Positions 8,910-17,303 of a DNA stretch of 64,000 nucleotides are shown here, piece after piece. The first letter of the stretch is position 1, and the number at the start of each line of letters is the position of its first letter. The position numbers and the translations under genes are program-made. Origin of the DNA: Methylosinus sp. Sm6 (GTDB lineage: Bacteria > Pseudomonadota > Alphaproteobacteria > Rhizobiales > Beijerinckiaceae); contig NZ_JAINDZ010000007.1 in NCBI RefSeq assembly GCF_019802345.1, positions 62,001 to 126,000 of the forward strand, in the 5' to 3' direction. The notes under the pieces were generated by a model, which searched no databases, was not told the DNA's origin, and saw nothing but the letters and a program-made list of their open reading frames with translations.

Positions 8910-9488
8910 ATGAGCGACGACACGACCAGCGACAGGGCGTCGAGCGGCTCCGCGCGGCGCCTCGCGCTGAATCCGAAGCTGCGCTGGGCATGTCACTCGA
9001 TCCGCCTCGCCGCCCTGGTCTTGATCCTTTTCAAGTCGGCGACCACGCTGTGGGATCTCGGCGACCGAGACGCGTTTCTGGCGCTGATGAACGAGCTTTA
9101 CGGGCTGGATTCGGCGGGAGTCTCTGATTTGAGATATTGGAGCGCGGTGACTCTCTGGATGCTCGAATTCGTGTTGCCTGCGATCGTCGTAGCGCGGCTC
9201 TGGCGCCTGACCGGCATTTATCTGGACGGACGAGTCTTTTCGATCGAAGCTGCGGCGACCCTGCGCCTCGTCGCGCTGTGGGGCTTCGCCGCCACGATCG
9301 CCGGCCTCGTGACGCTCCCGCTCGGCGCGGCGCTGCTGTGGGCCGAGCAGATCGTCAAGGTTCCGTTACAGATCTGGCTGGCTCCGATAAACATATTCTG
9401 CGTGCTGTGCTGCATCTTCGCTCTGGCGCTCAGCGTGATCCTCGAGACCGCCGCGAAAATCGCCCGCGAGCACGCGCGCTTCGTCTGA
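8910..9488 (+). CDS. DUF2975-like multipass membrane protein, first of two tandem paralogues
   Basis: 192 residues with four hydrophobic segments (ILFKSATTLW region; LEFVLPAIVVARLW; LVALWGFAATIAGLVTLPLG; FCVLCCIFALALSVIL). The conserved block ARLWRLTGIYLDGRVFS and the C-terminus SVILETAAKI.REH.RFV are shared with the next gene. DUF2975 proteins are typically encoded beside a small XRE regulator, exactly as here. Start ATG 8910 has GAGG nine bases upstream; ATG 8901 is also possible. The biochemical role is unknown. Confidence 0.75.
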   Translation: MSDDTTSDRASSGSARRLALNPKLRWACHSIRLAALVLILFKSATTLWDLGDRDAFLALMNELYGLDSAGVSDLRYWSAVTLWMLEFVLPAIVVARLWRLTGIYLDGRVFSIEAAATLRLVALWGFAATIAGLVTLPLGAALLWAEQIVKVPLQIWLAPINIFCVLCCIFALALSVILETAAKIAREHARFV

Positions 9489-9553
9489 GCGTAGCGAAGG
9501 TGGGCCTGCGCCAGAGTTGAACCGTTCGATGGGGTCTTTTATGGGTGAGGATC

Positions 9554-10129
9554 ATGACCGACGCCATCGATGAGAGCGCCCCGCCGCCATCCGTGCAGCT
9601 CGTCGCACTCAATGCGAAGCTGCGTTGGACCTGCTATTCGATTCGCCTCGTCGCCGCGGCCTGGCTCGTTTTCGGAATCGGACTGACATGCTGGAACTGG
9701 GGCCATCGCGCCGACAGCCTGGAAACCATGCGCAAGCTCTATGGCTTGGACCCCGAGAGCGTTTCCGATCTCGCCTATTGGTCCTCGACGTCGATCGCTC
9801 TGTCCACTTGGGCGCTGGCGGCGCTCGCGGTCGCGCGCTTGTGGCGTCTCACGGGGATCTACCTCGAAGGACGCGTGTTCTCCGTCGCGGCGGCGGCGGC
9901 GATGCGTCTTTTTGCGCTGACCGGCTCGGCTGCCGTAATGTTCGACATCATGGCGCACCCTCTCGTCAATGGACTTCTTTCGACCGAGCTCCTCGCCGAG
10001 TCGCCCGCTCGCGCCTGGATCACCCCGCAGGATGTCTTCTATCTGCTGTTCTGCGGCGGCGTGTTCGCGCTCGGCGTGATCCTCGAGACGGCCGCCGAGA
10101 TCGTCGACGAGCATGAGCGGTTCGTGTAG
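9554..10129 (+). CDS. DUF2975-like multipass membrane protein, second paralogue
   Basis: 191 residues with four predicted membrane segments. It shares with the preceding protein the blocks ALNxKLRW, KLYGLD, YWS, VARLWRLTGIYL.GRVFS and VILETAAEIVDEHERFV, so the two arose by tandem duplication. It starts at ATG 9554 (GTG 9545 is an in-frame alternative). The stop codon TAG touches the ATG of the XRE gene, indicating translational coupling. The regulator and its membrane partner probably act together, by analogy with DUF2975/YozG pairs elsewhere; no mechanism is visible. Confidence 0.75.
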   Translation: MTDAIDESAPPPSVQLVALNAKLRWTCYSIRLVAAAWLVFGIGLTCWNWGHRADSLETMRKLYGLDPESVSDLAYWSSTSIALSTWALAALAVARLWRLTGIYLEGRVFSVAAAAAMRLFALTGSAAVMFDIMAHPLVNGLLSTELLAESPARAWITPQDVFYLLFCGGVFALGVILETAAEIVDEHERFV

Positions 10130-10348
10130 ATGCCGATCATCGTCAACCTCGACGTGATGCTCGCCAAGCGCAAGATGCGCTCACGCGATCTCGCCGCGCA
10201 TATCGGCATCGCCGAGCAGAACGTCAGCCTGCTGAAATCGGGCAAGGTCAAGGGCGTGCGCTTCGACACGCTGGAGAAGATCTGCGAGGTCCTCGACTGC
10301 CAGCCCGGCGACATATTGGAATATCGCGCCGAGACGAAAGAGGCGTGA
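10130..10348 (+). CDS. Small XRE-family transcriptional regulator (YozG-like)
   Basis: 72 residues, essentially one Cro/C1 helix-turn-helix domain: MLAKRKMRSRDLAAHIGI, then the recognition helix region AEQNVSLLKSGKVKGVRF and the tail LEKICEVLDCQPGDILEY, which is strongly conserved in this group. It starts immediately after the stop codon of the upstream DUF2975 gene. Likely it regulates its own operon, but no operator was identified. Confidence 0.9.
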   Translation: MPIIVNLDVMLAKRKMRSRDLAAHIGIAEQNVSLLKSGKVKGVRFDTLEKICEVLDCQPGDILEYRAETKEA

Positions 10349-10671
10349 GCCGGCTCGCCACCGCAACCGGGCTCCGTGCGCCCGACGGCAATGGAGAGAA
10401 GCTTTGATTTCGACTGCGGCCGTCATTCCAGACGCCGTCTGCGGCGGCTCCTCAGAGCTTGTGAATCTTCTGATATTCGCAATCTTCGCTTCGTACCGGG
10501 GACGGGCGGCATTTTCGAAGCGCGCGTCGAGGGCCAGAACAGCTCGATCGAGGGCGTATTGTTGGAGCGTCGGCGCGACGCCCGCGGGCTCTGCGCGACG
10601 CTGTCGTCCGGCGTGACGCTGTAGAAAGGTCTGCGGCGGAAAGGTCGCCGTGGTCGCGCAGCGGTGCGCGC
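10349..10671. other. Intergenic region after the XRE gene
   Basis: About 320 bases at the convergent end of two transcription units. Open frames of 70-82 codons occur in two overlapping frames, but neither has a ribosome binding site or recognisable sequence. Bases 10450-10488 repeat, with about seven differences, the sequence at 5669-5707. Confidence 0.4.
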
Positions 10672-11247
10672 TCACTTCGCGGAGCCGGCCGCCCCCTCGG
10701 ACGCGCCCGCGTCGGCGATTTTTGCGACCTGCTCGGTCGCCTCGGGCGCGGCGTCGCCGGCCGTGCGCATGTGGCCGAGCAGGCCTTTGCGCTTGGCCTC
10801 GTAGTAGAAGCCAGTCGAATAGAGCCTGATGGCGCGGGAGATGTCGCCCTCGGCGACGCGATAGGCGTTGGCGAGATAAGCGACGCCGTAATTGAGATTG
10901 GTCTCGGCGTCGAGCAGGCCCTTGGCCGGGCCGCTGTAGCCGACGCTGCGCGCCGTCTCGTAGCGGATCTGCATCAGGCCCCAATAGGGACCATGCTTGG
11001 CGGCGGGATTGTAATTGCTCTCGCGGCGCACCGCCGCATGAATGAGCGATTCCGGAATATCGTAGGCGATGGCATTGCGCGTGATGCTCGCCTCGAGCTT
11101 CTGACGCGGCGTGAGGATGATCGGCTCCGGCGGAGGAACGGGCTCGTCCGGCGCCTTGGCGACGAAGCCCGTGTCCGTCGGCGCGCTGGCGCAACCGGCG
11201 AGCGCGACGATCCCGAGCGCCGCTACGGCGCGAATCGTTTCTTTCAT
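10672..11247 (-). CDS. Lytic transglycosylase-like lipoprotein (SLT domain)
   Basis: 191 residues. A lipoprotein signal (MKETIRAVAALGIVALAGC, lipobox LAGC) anchors it to a membrane facing the periplasm. The SLT domain, residues about 55-165, has the catalytic Glu in AAVRRESNYNP, followed by GLMQIRYETARSVGY and NLNYGVAYLANAY, the usual order of GLMQ and N.xxG motifs. It should cleave peptidoglycan glycan strands to 1,6-anhydromuropeptides, which links functionally to the MurNAc-recycling genes at the left end of the window. A short Ala-rich tail follows the domain. Confidence 0.9.
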   Translation of the reverse strand: MKETIRAVAALGIVALAGCASAPTDTGFVAKAPDEPVPPPEPIILTPRQKLEASITRNAIAYDIPESLIHAAVRRESNYNPAAKHGPYWGLMQIRYETARSVGYSGPAKGLLDAETNLNYGVAYLANAYRVAEGDISRAIRLYSTGFYYEAKRKGLLGHMRTAGDAAPEATEQVAKIADAGASEGAAGSAK

Positions 11248-11610
11248 TCCAGGCCCTCCATGGGCGACAACCTAACGGCCGAGCCGACGATTGTCGACTG
11301 GGGCGATCGCCGAAGGGAAAGGGCGGAGCGACGGCCGGCGAGGAACAGGCGATCGGGCTCGACGCCCCTCCCCCGCTTCGCGCTAACGGAGTCACACATT
11401 TCCAGGAGGCCGTCATGGCCGGGCTCGTCCTGGACAGGCCCGGCCATGACGGCGCTGCGCATTCCAAGATGTGTGCATACCGTAGCGCTTCGCGGGAGAG
11501 GGAGCAGATTCGGCGTGTCATCGAAGTTTCGCGAAACGTCCGCCGCCTCCCTCTTCTGCGCAGCAGAGGAGGGAGGGGCTTTCGGCTCTTCAAGCTCGAG
11601 TGACGCGCCG
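11248..11610. other. Intergenic region with a palindromic repeat
   Basis: About 360 bases between hsp20 (3' end) and the transglycosylase gene (5' end). The only structure seen is the inverted repeat at 11409-11453. It should also hold the transglycosylase promoter. Confidence 0.5.
11409..11453. repeat. Palindromic repeat, GTCATGGCCGGGC type
   Basis: Perfect 16-bp arms GCCGTCATGGCCGGGC (11409-11424) and GCCCGGCCATGACGGC (11438-11453) with a 13-base loop. The same sequence type recurs at 53844-53985 and is a widespread Rhizobiales intergenic repeat. Confidence 0.8.
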
Positions 11611-12039
11611 CTACTCCGGCGTCGCAATGTCGATCTTGCGGACGACTCGCTCCGGCTCGGGCCGGACGAGGTCGATCGACAAGAGGCCGTTGAGCAGATC
11701 GGCGCCGAGCACCTGCATTCCCTCGGCCAGCAGAAAGGCGCGCTGGAACTGCCGCGCGGCGATGCCGCGATGGAGAAAGTGCCGCTCGCGATCGTCGACC
11801 TGCTTGCCGCGAATGACCAGCTGATTCTCCTCGAGCGCGATGTCGAGCTGGTCGCGGGTGAAGCCGGCGACGGCCAAGGTCAACCGCAGCCGTTCGGGGC
11901 TGTCCTCCGTGCGCGGCAAGCGCTCGATGTTATAGGGCGGATAGCCGTCCGAAGCGGAGCGGGTCACGCGGTCGAGCGCGCGCTCGATCTCATCGAAGCC
12001 GAGGAGAAAAGGGGAATTGAGCGTCGGCAGTCGTGCCAT
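11611..12039 (-). CDS. Hsp20-family small heat-shock protein
   Basis: 142 residues. Alpha-crystallin domain, residues about 30-130: YPPYNIERL, LTLAVAGFTRDQLDIALEEN, LVIRGKQ, LHRGIAARQFQRAFLLAEGM and NGLLSIDLVRPEPE. The N-terminal start MARLPTLNSPFLLGFDEIER is typical of rhizobial class A small heat-shock proteins (IbpA/HspD type). It acts as an ATP-independent holdase for unfolding proteins. The Shine-Dalgarno GAGGG is enclosed in a small hairpin just before the ATG (12043-12061), which may be a temperature-sensitive element. Confidence 0.92.
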   Translation of the reverse strand: MARLPTLNSPFLLGFDEIERALDRVTRSASDGYPPYNIERLPRTEDSPERLRLTLAVAGFTRDQLDIALEENQLVIRGKQVDDRERHFLHRGIAARQFQRAFLLAEGMQVLGADLLNGLLSIDLVRPEPERVVRKIDIATPE

Positions 12040-12395
12040 GGCGAAGCCCTCGCGGCGCTTCTCGTCGTTGATTTGCGAGGCCCGTCATCGGCGCCCCGCG
12101 GCGTATATGGAGCCGAAGCTCGGCGCGATCAAGCGCCCGCCTCGCTCACAACCGACGAGACCGCGGCGGCTCCGCCGCACGGCGGTGCGGCGCGCCTGCC
12201 CTCCGCGCGATGCTCGCGCTCGCCGGCGTCGTCATCGGAGCCGTTCGATTTTCATACAGCATTGATGTTGAAAAGATTTCCGCGCAGTTCCCCGAATTGG
12301 CGCGTCCTTGTGCGGGGCTAGATTGCGCTATCGTCGACGAATCATCGCGTTGCGTCTCGCAGTCCATTCTTGCGCCAGCCATCGGGACGCGCTCC
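12040..12395. other. Divergent intergenic region between hsp20 and the Met/His-rich protein gene
   Basis: About 355 bases serving both genes. Near hsp20, minus-strand bases 12061-12043 can fold into GAAGC(G)CC-GCGA-GGGCTTC, enclosing the GAGGG ribosome binding site seven bases from the ATG. Near 12240-12290 is an A+T-rich patch (TTTTCATACAGCATTGATG). No other element was recognised. Confidence 0.45.
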
Positions 12396-13802
12396 ATGTC
12401 TCCCTTTCCCCGCTTGCTCGCCGCGCTGGCGACGCTCGCCGCGGTCGCCGCCGCGCCGCGCGCTTCGGCTCATTGCATGATCGGCCCGCGCCATATTCCG
12501 ATGACGCTCGCCATCGACACGCCCTGCGTCACCGATGATTTCATGCCGATGGCGATGGGAACGAAAAATGGCGATTACACGCGCGAATTCGACGTCCCCA
12601 TGCAATGGTCCAAGCGGATCACCGAGGATTTGGGCGTCACCCTGGCCGGCACATGGACGCGCATGCGGATGCCGGACAATTACTCGCTGATGGCCATGCC
12701 GATGGACCATATGATGGGCATGGATCCGATGCACATGCATGGCATGGAGCCCATGCTCATGTGGATGCCGATGTATATGCCGACCATGACCATGACGGGC
12801 TGGCAGAATCTGCAGACGACGCTCAAATATCAATTCCTCGTCGACAAGGGGAGCGAGCTCGTCCTCTCGGCTGGAGCGATGGTCGATTGGGGCGGCAGCG
12901 GCGACCGCTCCTCCGGCGCGCCGCGCTACACGACGCTGACGCCGATGCTGTGGTTCGGCAAGGGCTTCGGCGATCTGCCCGAGACGCTCGCCTGGGCGCG
13001 TCCCTTTGCGATCACCGGCCAATTCGGCTTGCGGCTGCCGACATGGTCGCGCACGCTCTCTGTTTCGAACACCGGCATGATCCCGGTCGGCGCAAACATG
13101 TCCGGCATGATCAATTCGGTCATGGACATGTCCTGCATCGACATGCCGAGCCCCTACACATTCGGCGTGACGATGGACATGCGCAGCGTCAATGACTGCC
13201 GGCATTCGCCGACCTTCGTCTATGGCGCGAGCCTGCAGTACAATCTCGGCTATGGTCGCAAGTCGCGCGGACAAGGCGTCGAGCGCCTCATCAGCGGCTT
13301 GACGCCGCTCGTCGAGGCGCAGTTCCGCACGCCCGTCTCGGGCGCCGCCTCCTGGAGCTTCCCCGTGCAGGGCGGAGTCGAGATCTGGCCCAATGCGCGC
13401 GCCTTCTCCACGGCTTTCGTTCCGAGCGCCACGGTCGGCACGATCAATCCCGGCCTCCTCTATGTCGACGACGCCTGGCAGATCGGCGCCGAGGCAATCA
13501 TTCCGATCAATAATCAGAGTGGCAGAGGCGTCGGCTGGATGGCCGCGCTCGGCATTTATCTGGACAAGATCTTTCCCGATACGATCGGGCGTCCGCTGTT
13601 CGGCGACGTGCATTCCGATCACGGTCACGCCGATCACGCGGATCATGATCACGGCGATCATGAGCACGCCGAGCATGAGCATGCGCATGAGCATGGCGCG
13701 GGACATGATCACGGCGCGGATGCGCGAGCGCACGCTGCGCATCATCGCGGGTCTGCTTCGCATTCGGCCGGCCAAGGGGAGCCGCACGCGCATTCTCATT
13801 GA
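12396..13802 (+). CDS. Met-rich, His-tailed outer-membrane transporter-like protein, probable metal binding
   Basis: 468 residues with a signal peptide (MSPFPRLLAALATLAAVAAA, cleaved near ASA-H). Residues about 90-135 contain roughly 18 methionines in 46 positions (e.g. MAMPMDHMMGMDPMHMHGM and MLMWMPMYMPTMTMTG); a second Met cluster is around residues 228-265 (GMIPVGANMSGMINSVMDM). The C-terminal 60 residues are packed with His/Asp/Glu (HADHADHDHGDHEHAEHEH). Between them is beta-rich sequence resembling outer-membrane channels of the phenol-degradation MetA-like type (TTLKYQFL, GASLQYNLGYG, FRTPVSGAASWSFPVQGG). Met clusters favour Cu(I) and His clusters Cu(II), Ni or Zn, so a copper role is plausible in a methanotroph but is inference. 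I chose ATG 12396 because the signal peptide begins there. Confidence 0.75.
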   Translation: MSPFPRLLAALATLAAVAAAPRASAHCMIGPRHIPMTLAIDTPCVTDDFMPMAMGTKNGDYTREFDVPMQWSKRITEDLGVTLAGTWTRMRMPDNYSLMAMPMDHMMGMDPMHMHGMEPMLMWMPMYMPTMTMTGWQNLQTTLKYQFLVDKGSELVLSAGAMVDWGGSGDRSSGAPRYTTLTPMLWFGKGFGDLPETLAWARPFAITGQFGLRLPTWSRTLSVSNTGMIPVGANMSGMINSVMDMSCIDMPSPYTFGVTMDMRSVNDCRHSPTFVYGASLQYNLGYGRKSRGQGVERLISGLTPLVEAQFRTPVSGAASWSFPVQGGVEIWPNARAFSTAFVPSATVGTINPGLLYVDDAWQIGAEAIIPINNQSGRGVGWMAALGIYLDKIFPDTIGRPLFGDVHSDHGHADHADHDHGDHEHAEHEHAHEHGAGHDHGADARAHAAHHRGSASHSAGQGEPHAHSH

Positions 13803-13855
13803 CGCTGCGCGCCGGAGCATTTTTCTCGACGGGAATCTTCGGCTAAGATTTCGCT

Positions 13856-14953
13856 ATGGAGACACCTTCCTCGCGCGCCGCGGCGCCGGGCGAGCGCGCG
13901 CCCGTCGACGCCTGCTTCGCGACGCAGGCCGAAGCCTGCCGCCATCTCGGCTCGCCCTTCACCGCCGCGCTCTGCGAGATGCTGCGCGCCGATCTCGATA
14001 CGAGGAGCGCGTTCGGCCGCCGCATTCTCTCATGGGGCAGGCGGGCGACGGCCGACGCGCTCGCTCTGCGCGCCGCTGGCGCCTTGCATTTCCTCGCCCG
14101 CTCGAAACGCGCGCCGGAGCTTGCCGCGGCCTATCCGCCGCAAGACGTCGGCGAAGCGGCGCTGCGGCGCGCGCTCGCCGCCGCCATCGGAGAGCATGAC
14201 GAATTTTTGGCCGGCTTTCTCGATCGGCCGCCACAGACCAATGAGGCCGCGCGTTCGTCCATTCTGCTCGGCGGCGCTCTCTACGTCGCTTCTGTGGTGA
14301 AGCGGCCGCTCGAGATCTTGGAGATCGGCGCCAGCGCCGGGCTCAACCTCCATTTCGACCGCTATTCTCACGATCTCGGCGTCGGCCGCTGGGGACCGCC
14401 GGACGCAGGGCTGCGGCTCGTCTGCGATTGGCGCGGCGCGCCGCCGCCGCTCTGCGCGCCGCTCGAGATCGCCGCCCGCTCCGGTTGCGACGTCGATCCG
14501 CTCGACCCTGGTCTCCCGGCCGACCGCGAGCGCCTGCTCGCCTATGTCTGGCCCGATCAAGCCGAGCGTCTCGCGCGCATGGAGACGGCGCTCGCTCTCG
14601 CAGCGCGGCGCGAGGAGCGCGTCGAGCGCGCCGACGCCGGCGATTTTCTCGCGGCGCGTCTCGCGGCGCCGCTCGCGCCCGGCCGCGCCCGGCTGCTGCA
14701 CCACAGCATCGTCTGGCAATATCTGCCGCTCGAGACGAAGACCCGCGCCAAAGCGCTGATCGAGGCGGCGGGCGCGGCGGCGACGCGCGCGGCGCCCTTC
14801 GCCTGGGCGCGCATGGAGGCCGATGGCGACATGCGTTCGGCCGCTGTCACGCTGACGCTCTGGCCCAGCGGCGAGAGCGTCGCGCTCGGCCGCGCCGACT
14901 TCCACGGCCGCTGGGCGCAGTGGAATGCGAAGGCTCCCGTTCCTATCTCTTGA
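13856..14953 (+). CDS. DUF2332 family protein
   Basis: 365 residues. Motifs of the family: LEILEIGASAGLNLHFDRY (resembles a methyltransferase glycine-rich loop), RSGCDVDPLDP, LLAYVWPDQ.ERL.RM, LLHHSIVWQYLP and a C-terminal LTLWPSGESVALGRADFHG. The length is normal for DUF2332. The function is not established; the GASAG motif suggests a Rossmann-type fold but no substrate can be named. It starts about 50 bases after the Met/His-rich gene, without obvious functional connection. Confidence 0.88.
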   Translation: METPSSRAAAPGERAPVDACFATQAEACRHLGSPFTAALCEMLRADLDTRSAFGRRILSWGRRATADALALRAAGALHFLARSKRAPELAAAYPPQDVGEAALRRALAAAIGEHDEFLAGFLDRPPQTNEAARSSILLGGALYVASVVKRPLEILEIGASAGLNLHFDRYSHDLGVGRWGPPDAGLRLVCDWRGAPPPLCAPLEIAARSGCDVDPLDPGLPADRERLLAYVWPDQAERLARMETALALAARREERVERADAGDFLAARLAAPLAPGRARLLHHSIVWQYLPLETKTRAKALIEAAGAAATRAAPFAWARMEADGDMRSAAVTLTLWPSGESVALGRADFHGRWAQWNAKAPVPIS

Positions 14954-15084
14954 TGCTGCAGCGCAATGACTCCTGCGGCGACGCGTCCGAGTTTCACGCT
15001 TGCGCGCCCGCCGGCTTGGTGGGAGCATCGTCTGACGGAGCCGACAAGGTTTCCACTCGCCGGCGCCGGCAACGGGAGCGGGTC

Positions 15085-17157
15085 ATGAGTGAAACGAGAA
15101 CGTCCGGCGAGGCGAGAGCCGCAGGCGCGCGTCTGATCGCGCTTGTCGGCCCTTTTCAGAGCGGCAAGACCAGCCTGTTCGAATGCCTGCTCGCGCGATG
15201 CGGCGCGGTGGCGCGCCAGGGCTTCGTGCGCGACGGAACCAGCGTCGGCGATTCCTCGCCCGAGGCGCGCGCCCATGCGATGAGCGTCGAGAGCAATGTC
15301 GGCGGCGTCGACTATCTCGGCGACCGCTATGTGTTCGTCGACTGCCCCGGCTCGGTCGAATTCGCTCACGAGCAGCGCCAGGTCCTGCCCGTCGCCGACG
15401 CCGCCATCGTCGTCGCCGAGGCCGATCCGCGCAAGCTGCCGGCGTTGCAGCTCGTTCTGCGCGCGGTCGAGGATGCGGGCGTTCCGCATTTCCTGTTCCT
15501 CAACAAGATCGACGTCGCCCAGGGCAATCTGCGCGACACGCTGTCGCTGCTGCAATCGGTCTCGCGCACGCCGCTGCTGCTGCGGCAGATCCCGATCTGG
15601 AACAATGGTATCGCCGTCGGCTTCATCGATCTCGCGCTCGAGCGCGCCTATGTCTATCGCGAGCATGCGCCGTCCGAGGTCGTCGAGATCCCGCCGGGCG
15701 AAGCGGTTCTCGAGAAGGAGGCGCGCTATTCCATGCTGGAGCGGCTCGCCGATTACGACGACGCGCTGATGGAGGAGCTGCTCACCGATATCGAGCCGCC
15801 GCGCGATCAGATTTTCGACGATCTCGCCAAGGAGATGCGCGGCGGCCATGTGGCGCCGGCGTTCGTCGGCGCGGCCGAGCGCGGCGCCGGCGTGTCGCGG
15901 CTGCTGAAGGCGCTGCGCCACGAGGCGCCGAGGATCGGCGAGACGCGGGCGCGGCGCGGCCTCGCCGACAATGGCCCCGCGCTCGCGCAGGTCATCCGCG
16001 CGGTCCACACGCCGCATGGCGGCAAGCTGTCGCTCGCGCGCGTGCTGCGGGGGAGCTTCAACGATGGACAGGCCGTCGTCGGCGCGGCGGGCGTCGAGGA
16101 CAAGATCTCCGGCCTCTTTTCGCTGATCGGCGGCGCGGCGACGCGTCAGGCCAAAGCCGAGTCCGGCGATACGCTCGCCTTCGGCCGGCTCGAGCACGCC
16201 GCGGTCGGCGATATTCTGAGCGCGGACACTCATGGGACGGCGCCTGCCGCCGCGAAGATCGAAGCGCCGGCGCCGGTCTATGCGCTCGCGCTCGCCGTGA
16301 AGGACCGCAAGGACGAAATGCGGCTCACCGCCGCGCTCGCCAAGCTGATCGACGAGGACCCTTCGCTGGCCTTCGTCCACGATCAGCAGCTCGGCGAGAT
16401 GAAGCTGCTCGGTCAGGGCGAGATGCATATTCGCGTCGCGCTGGAGCGGCTCGCGTCCCGTTACGGCGTCACCGTCGGCGCCCATCCGCCGGCGATCGGC
16501 TATCGGGAGACCATCCGCCGCGCGGTGAGCGTGCGCGGACGGCATAAGAAACAGTCGGGCGGCCATGGCCAATTCGGCGATGTGGCGCTCGAGGTGGCGC
16601 CGCGCGGCCGCGGCGAGGGCTTCGCCTTCCTCGAGCGGGTGCATGGCGGAGTTGTGCCAAAACAATACTACTCATCGGTCGAGGCCGGCTGTCGCGACGC
16701 GCTGGCCCGCGGCCCGCTCGGCTTTCCGGTGGTCGATGTGGAGGCCGTTCTGGTCGACGGCTCCTATCACAGCGTCGATTCGTCCGACATGGCGTTCCGC
16801 ACCGCCGCGCGCATCGGCATGATCGAGGCATTGGGCAAGGCGGAGCCGGTCCTGCTCGAGCCCGTGCTCTCCGTGGTGATCCGCACGCCGAGCGAGGCAA
16901 TGTCGCGCGCGACCTCCCTCGTCTCGGCCAGACGTGGACAAATTCTCGGATTTCGTCCGCGCGCCGGCTGGGACGGGTGGGACGAGATCGAGGCGCTCAT
17001 CCCCGAGGCGGAGATCGGCGCCCTCATCATCGAGCTGCGCTCGGCGACCTCCGGCGCGGGCAGCTTCGAGGCCGCCTTCGATCATCTCGCGGAGGTGGTC
17101 GGCCGCCAGGCGCGCGAGGTGGTCGCCGCGCGCGGCGGAGCAACGGCGGAGCGATGA
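15085..17157 (+). CDS. EF-G-like translational GTPase (FusA2 group)
   Basis: 690 residues. GTPase domain with G1 GPFQSGKTS, G3 DCPGSVEFAHE, G4 NKID; then EF-G domains II to V, with the domain IV motif SGGHGQFGDVALEVAP and the domain V segment EPVLSVVIRTPSEAMSRATSLVSARRGQILG. Canonical EF-G has AHIDAGKTT at G1 and a DTPGHVDF G3, so this is the divergent paralogue found beside the housekeeping fusA in many Actinobacteria and Proteobacteria, whose exact role is unclear. The start ATG 15085 is preceded by GGGAGCGGG; the frame stays open upstream through the DUF2332 gene, but that part is an out-of-frame shadow. Confidence 0.9.
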   Translation: MSETRTSGEARAAGARLIALVGPFQSGKTSLFECLLARCGAVARQGFVRDGTSVGDSSPEARAHAMSVESNVGGVDYLGDRYVFVDCPGSVEFAHEQRQVLPVADAAIVVAEADPRKLPALQLVLRAVEDAGVPHFLFLNKIDVAQGNLRDTLSLLQSVSRTPLLLRQIPIWNNGIAVGFIDLALERAYVYREHAPSEVVEIPPGEAVLEKEARYSMLERLADYDDALMEELLTDIEPPRDQIFDDLAKEMRGGHVAPAFVGAAERGAGVSRLLKALRHEAPRIGETRARRGLADNGPALAQVIRAVHTPHGGKLSLARVLRGSFNDGQAVVGAAGVEDKISGLFSLIGGAATRQAKAESGDTLAFGRLEHAAVGDILSADTHGTAPAAAKIEAPAPVYALALAVKDRKDEMRLTAALAKLIDEDPSLAFVHDQQLGEMKLLGQGEMHIRVALERLASRYGVTVGAHPPAIGYRETIRRAVSVRGRHKKQSGGHGQFGDVALEVAPRGRGEGFAFLERVHGGVVPKQYYSSVEAGCRDALARGPLGFPVVDVEAVLVDGSYHSVDSSDMAFRTAARIGMIEALGKAEPVLLEPVLSVVIRTPSEAMSRATSLVSARRGQILGFRPRAGWDGWDEIEALIPEAEIGALIIELRSATSGAGSFEAAFDHLAEVVGRQAREVVAARGGATAER

Positions 17158-17303
17158 CCTGAGACGCTTGTTTCAGGCAGGCACGGAGCAGTGCTGGCTC
17201 GTTTCTTGATCCGCCCGGATAGGCGTCCCATCGCTGTCCCATTTTGGCAAAGTTCACGCGGCGGCAAAGTCACGCGCTCGGCGATCGCCGTCGCGGGGCC
17301 CCA

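Noticed and set aside
10376-10624. 82-codon plus-strand open frame after the XRE gene
   Set aside because: No ribosome binding site, no family resemblance, and it overlaps another open frame and a repeated sequence.
14557-16665. 702-codon minus-strand open frame opposite the DUF2332 and EF-G-like genes
   Set aside because: Antisense shadow; both plus-strand proteins have clear family motifs across the same DNA.
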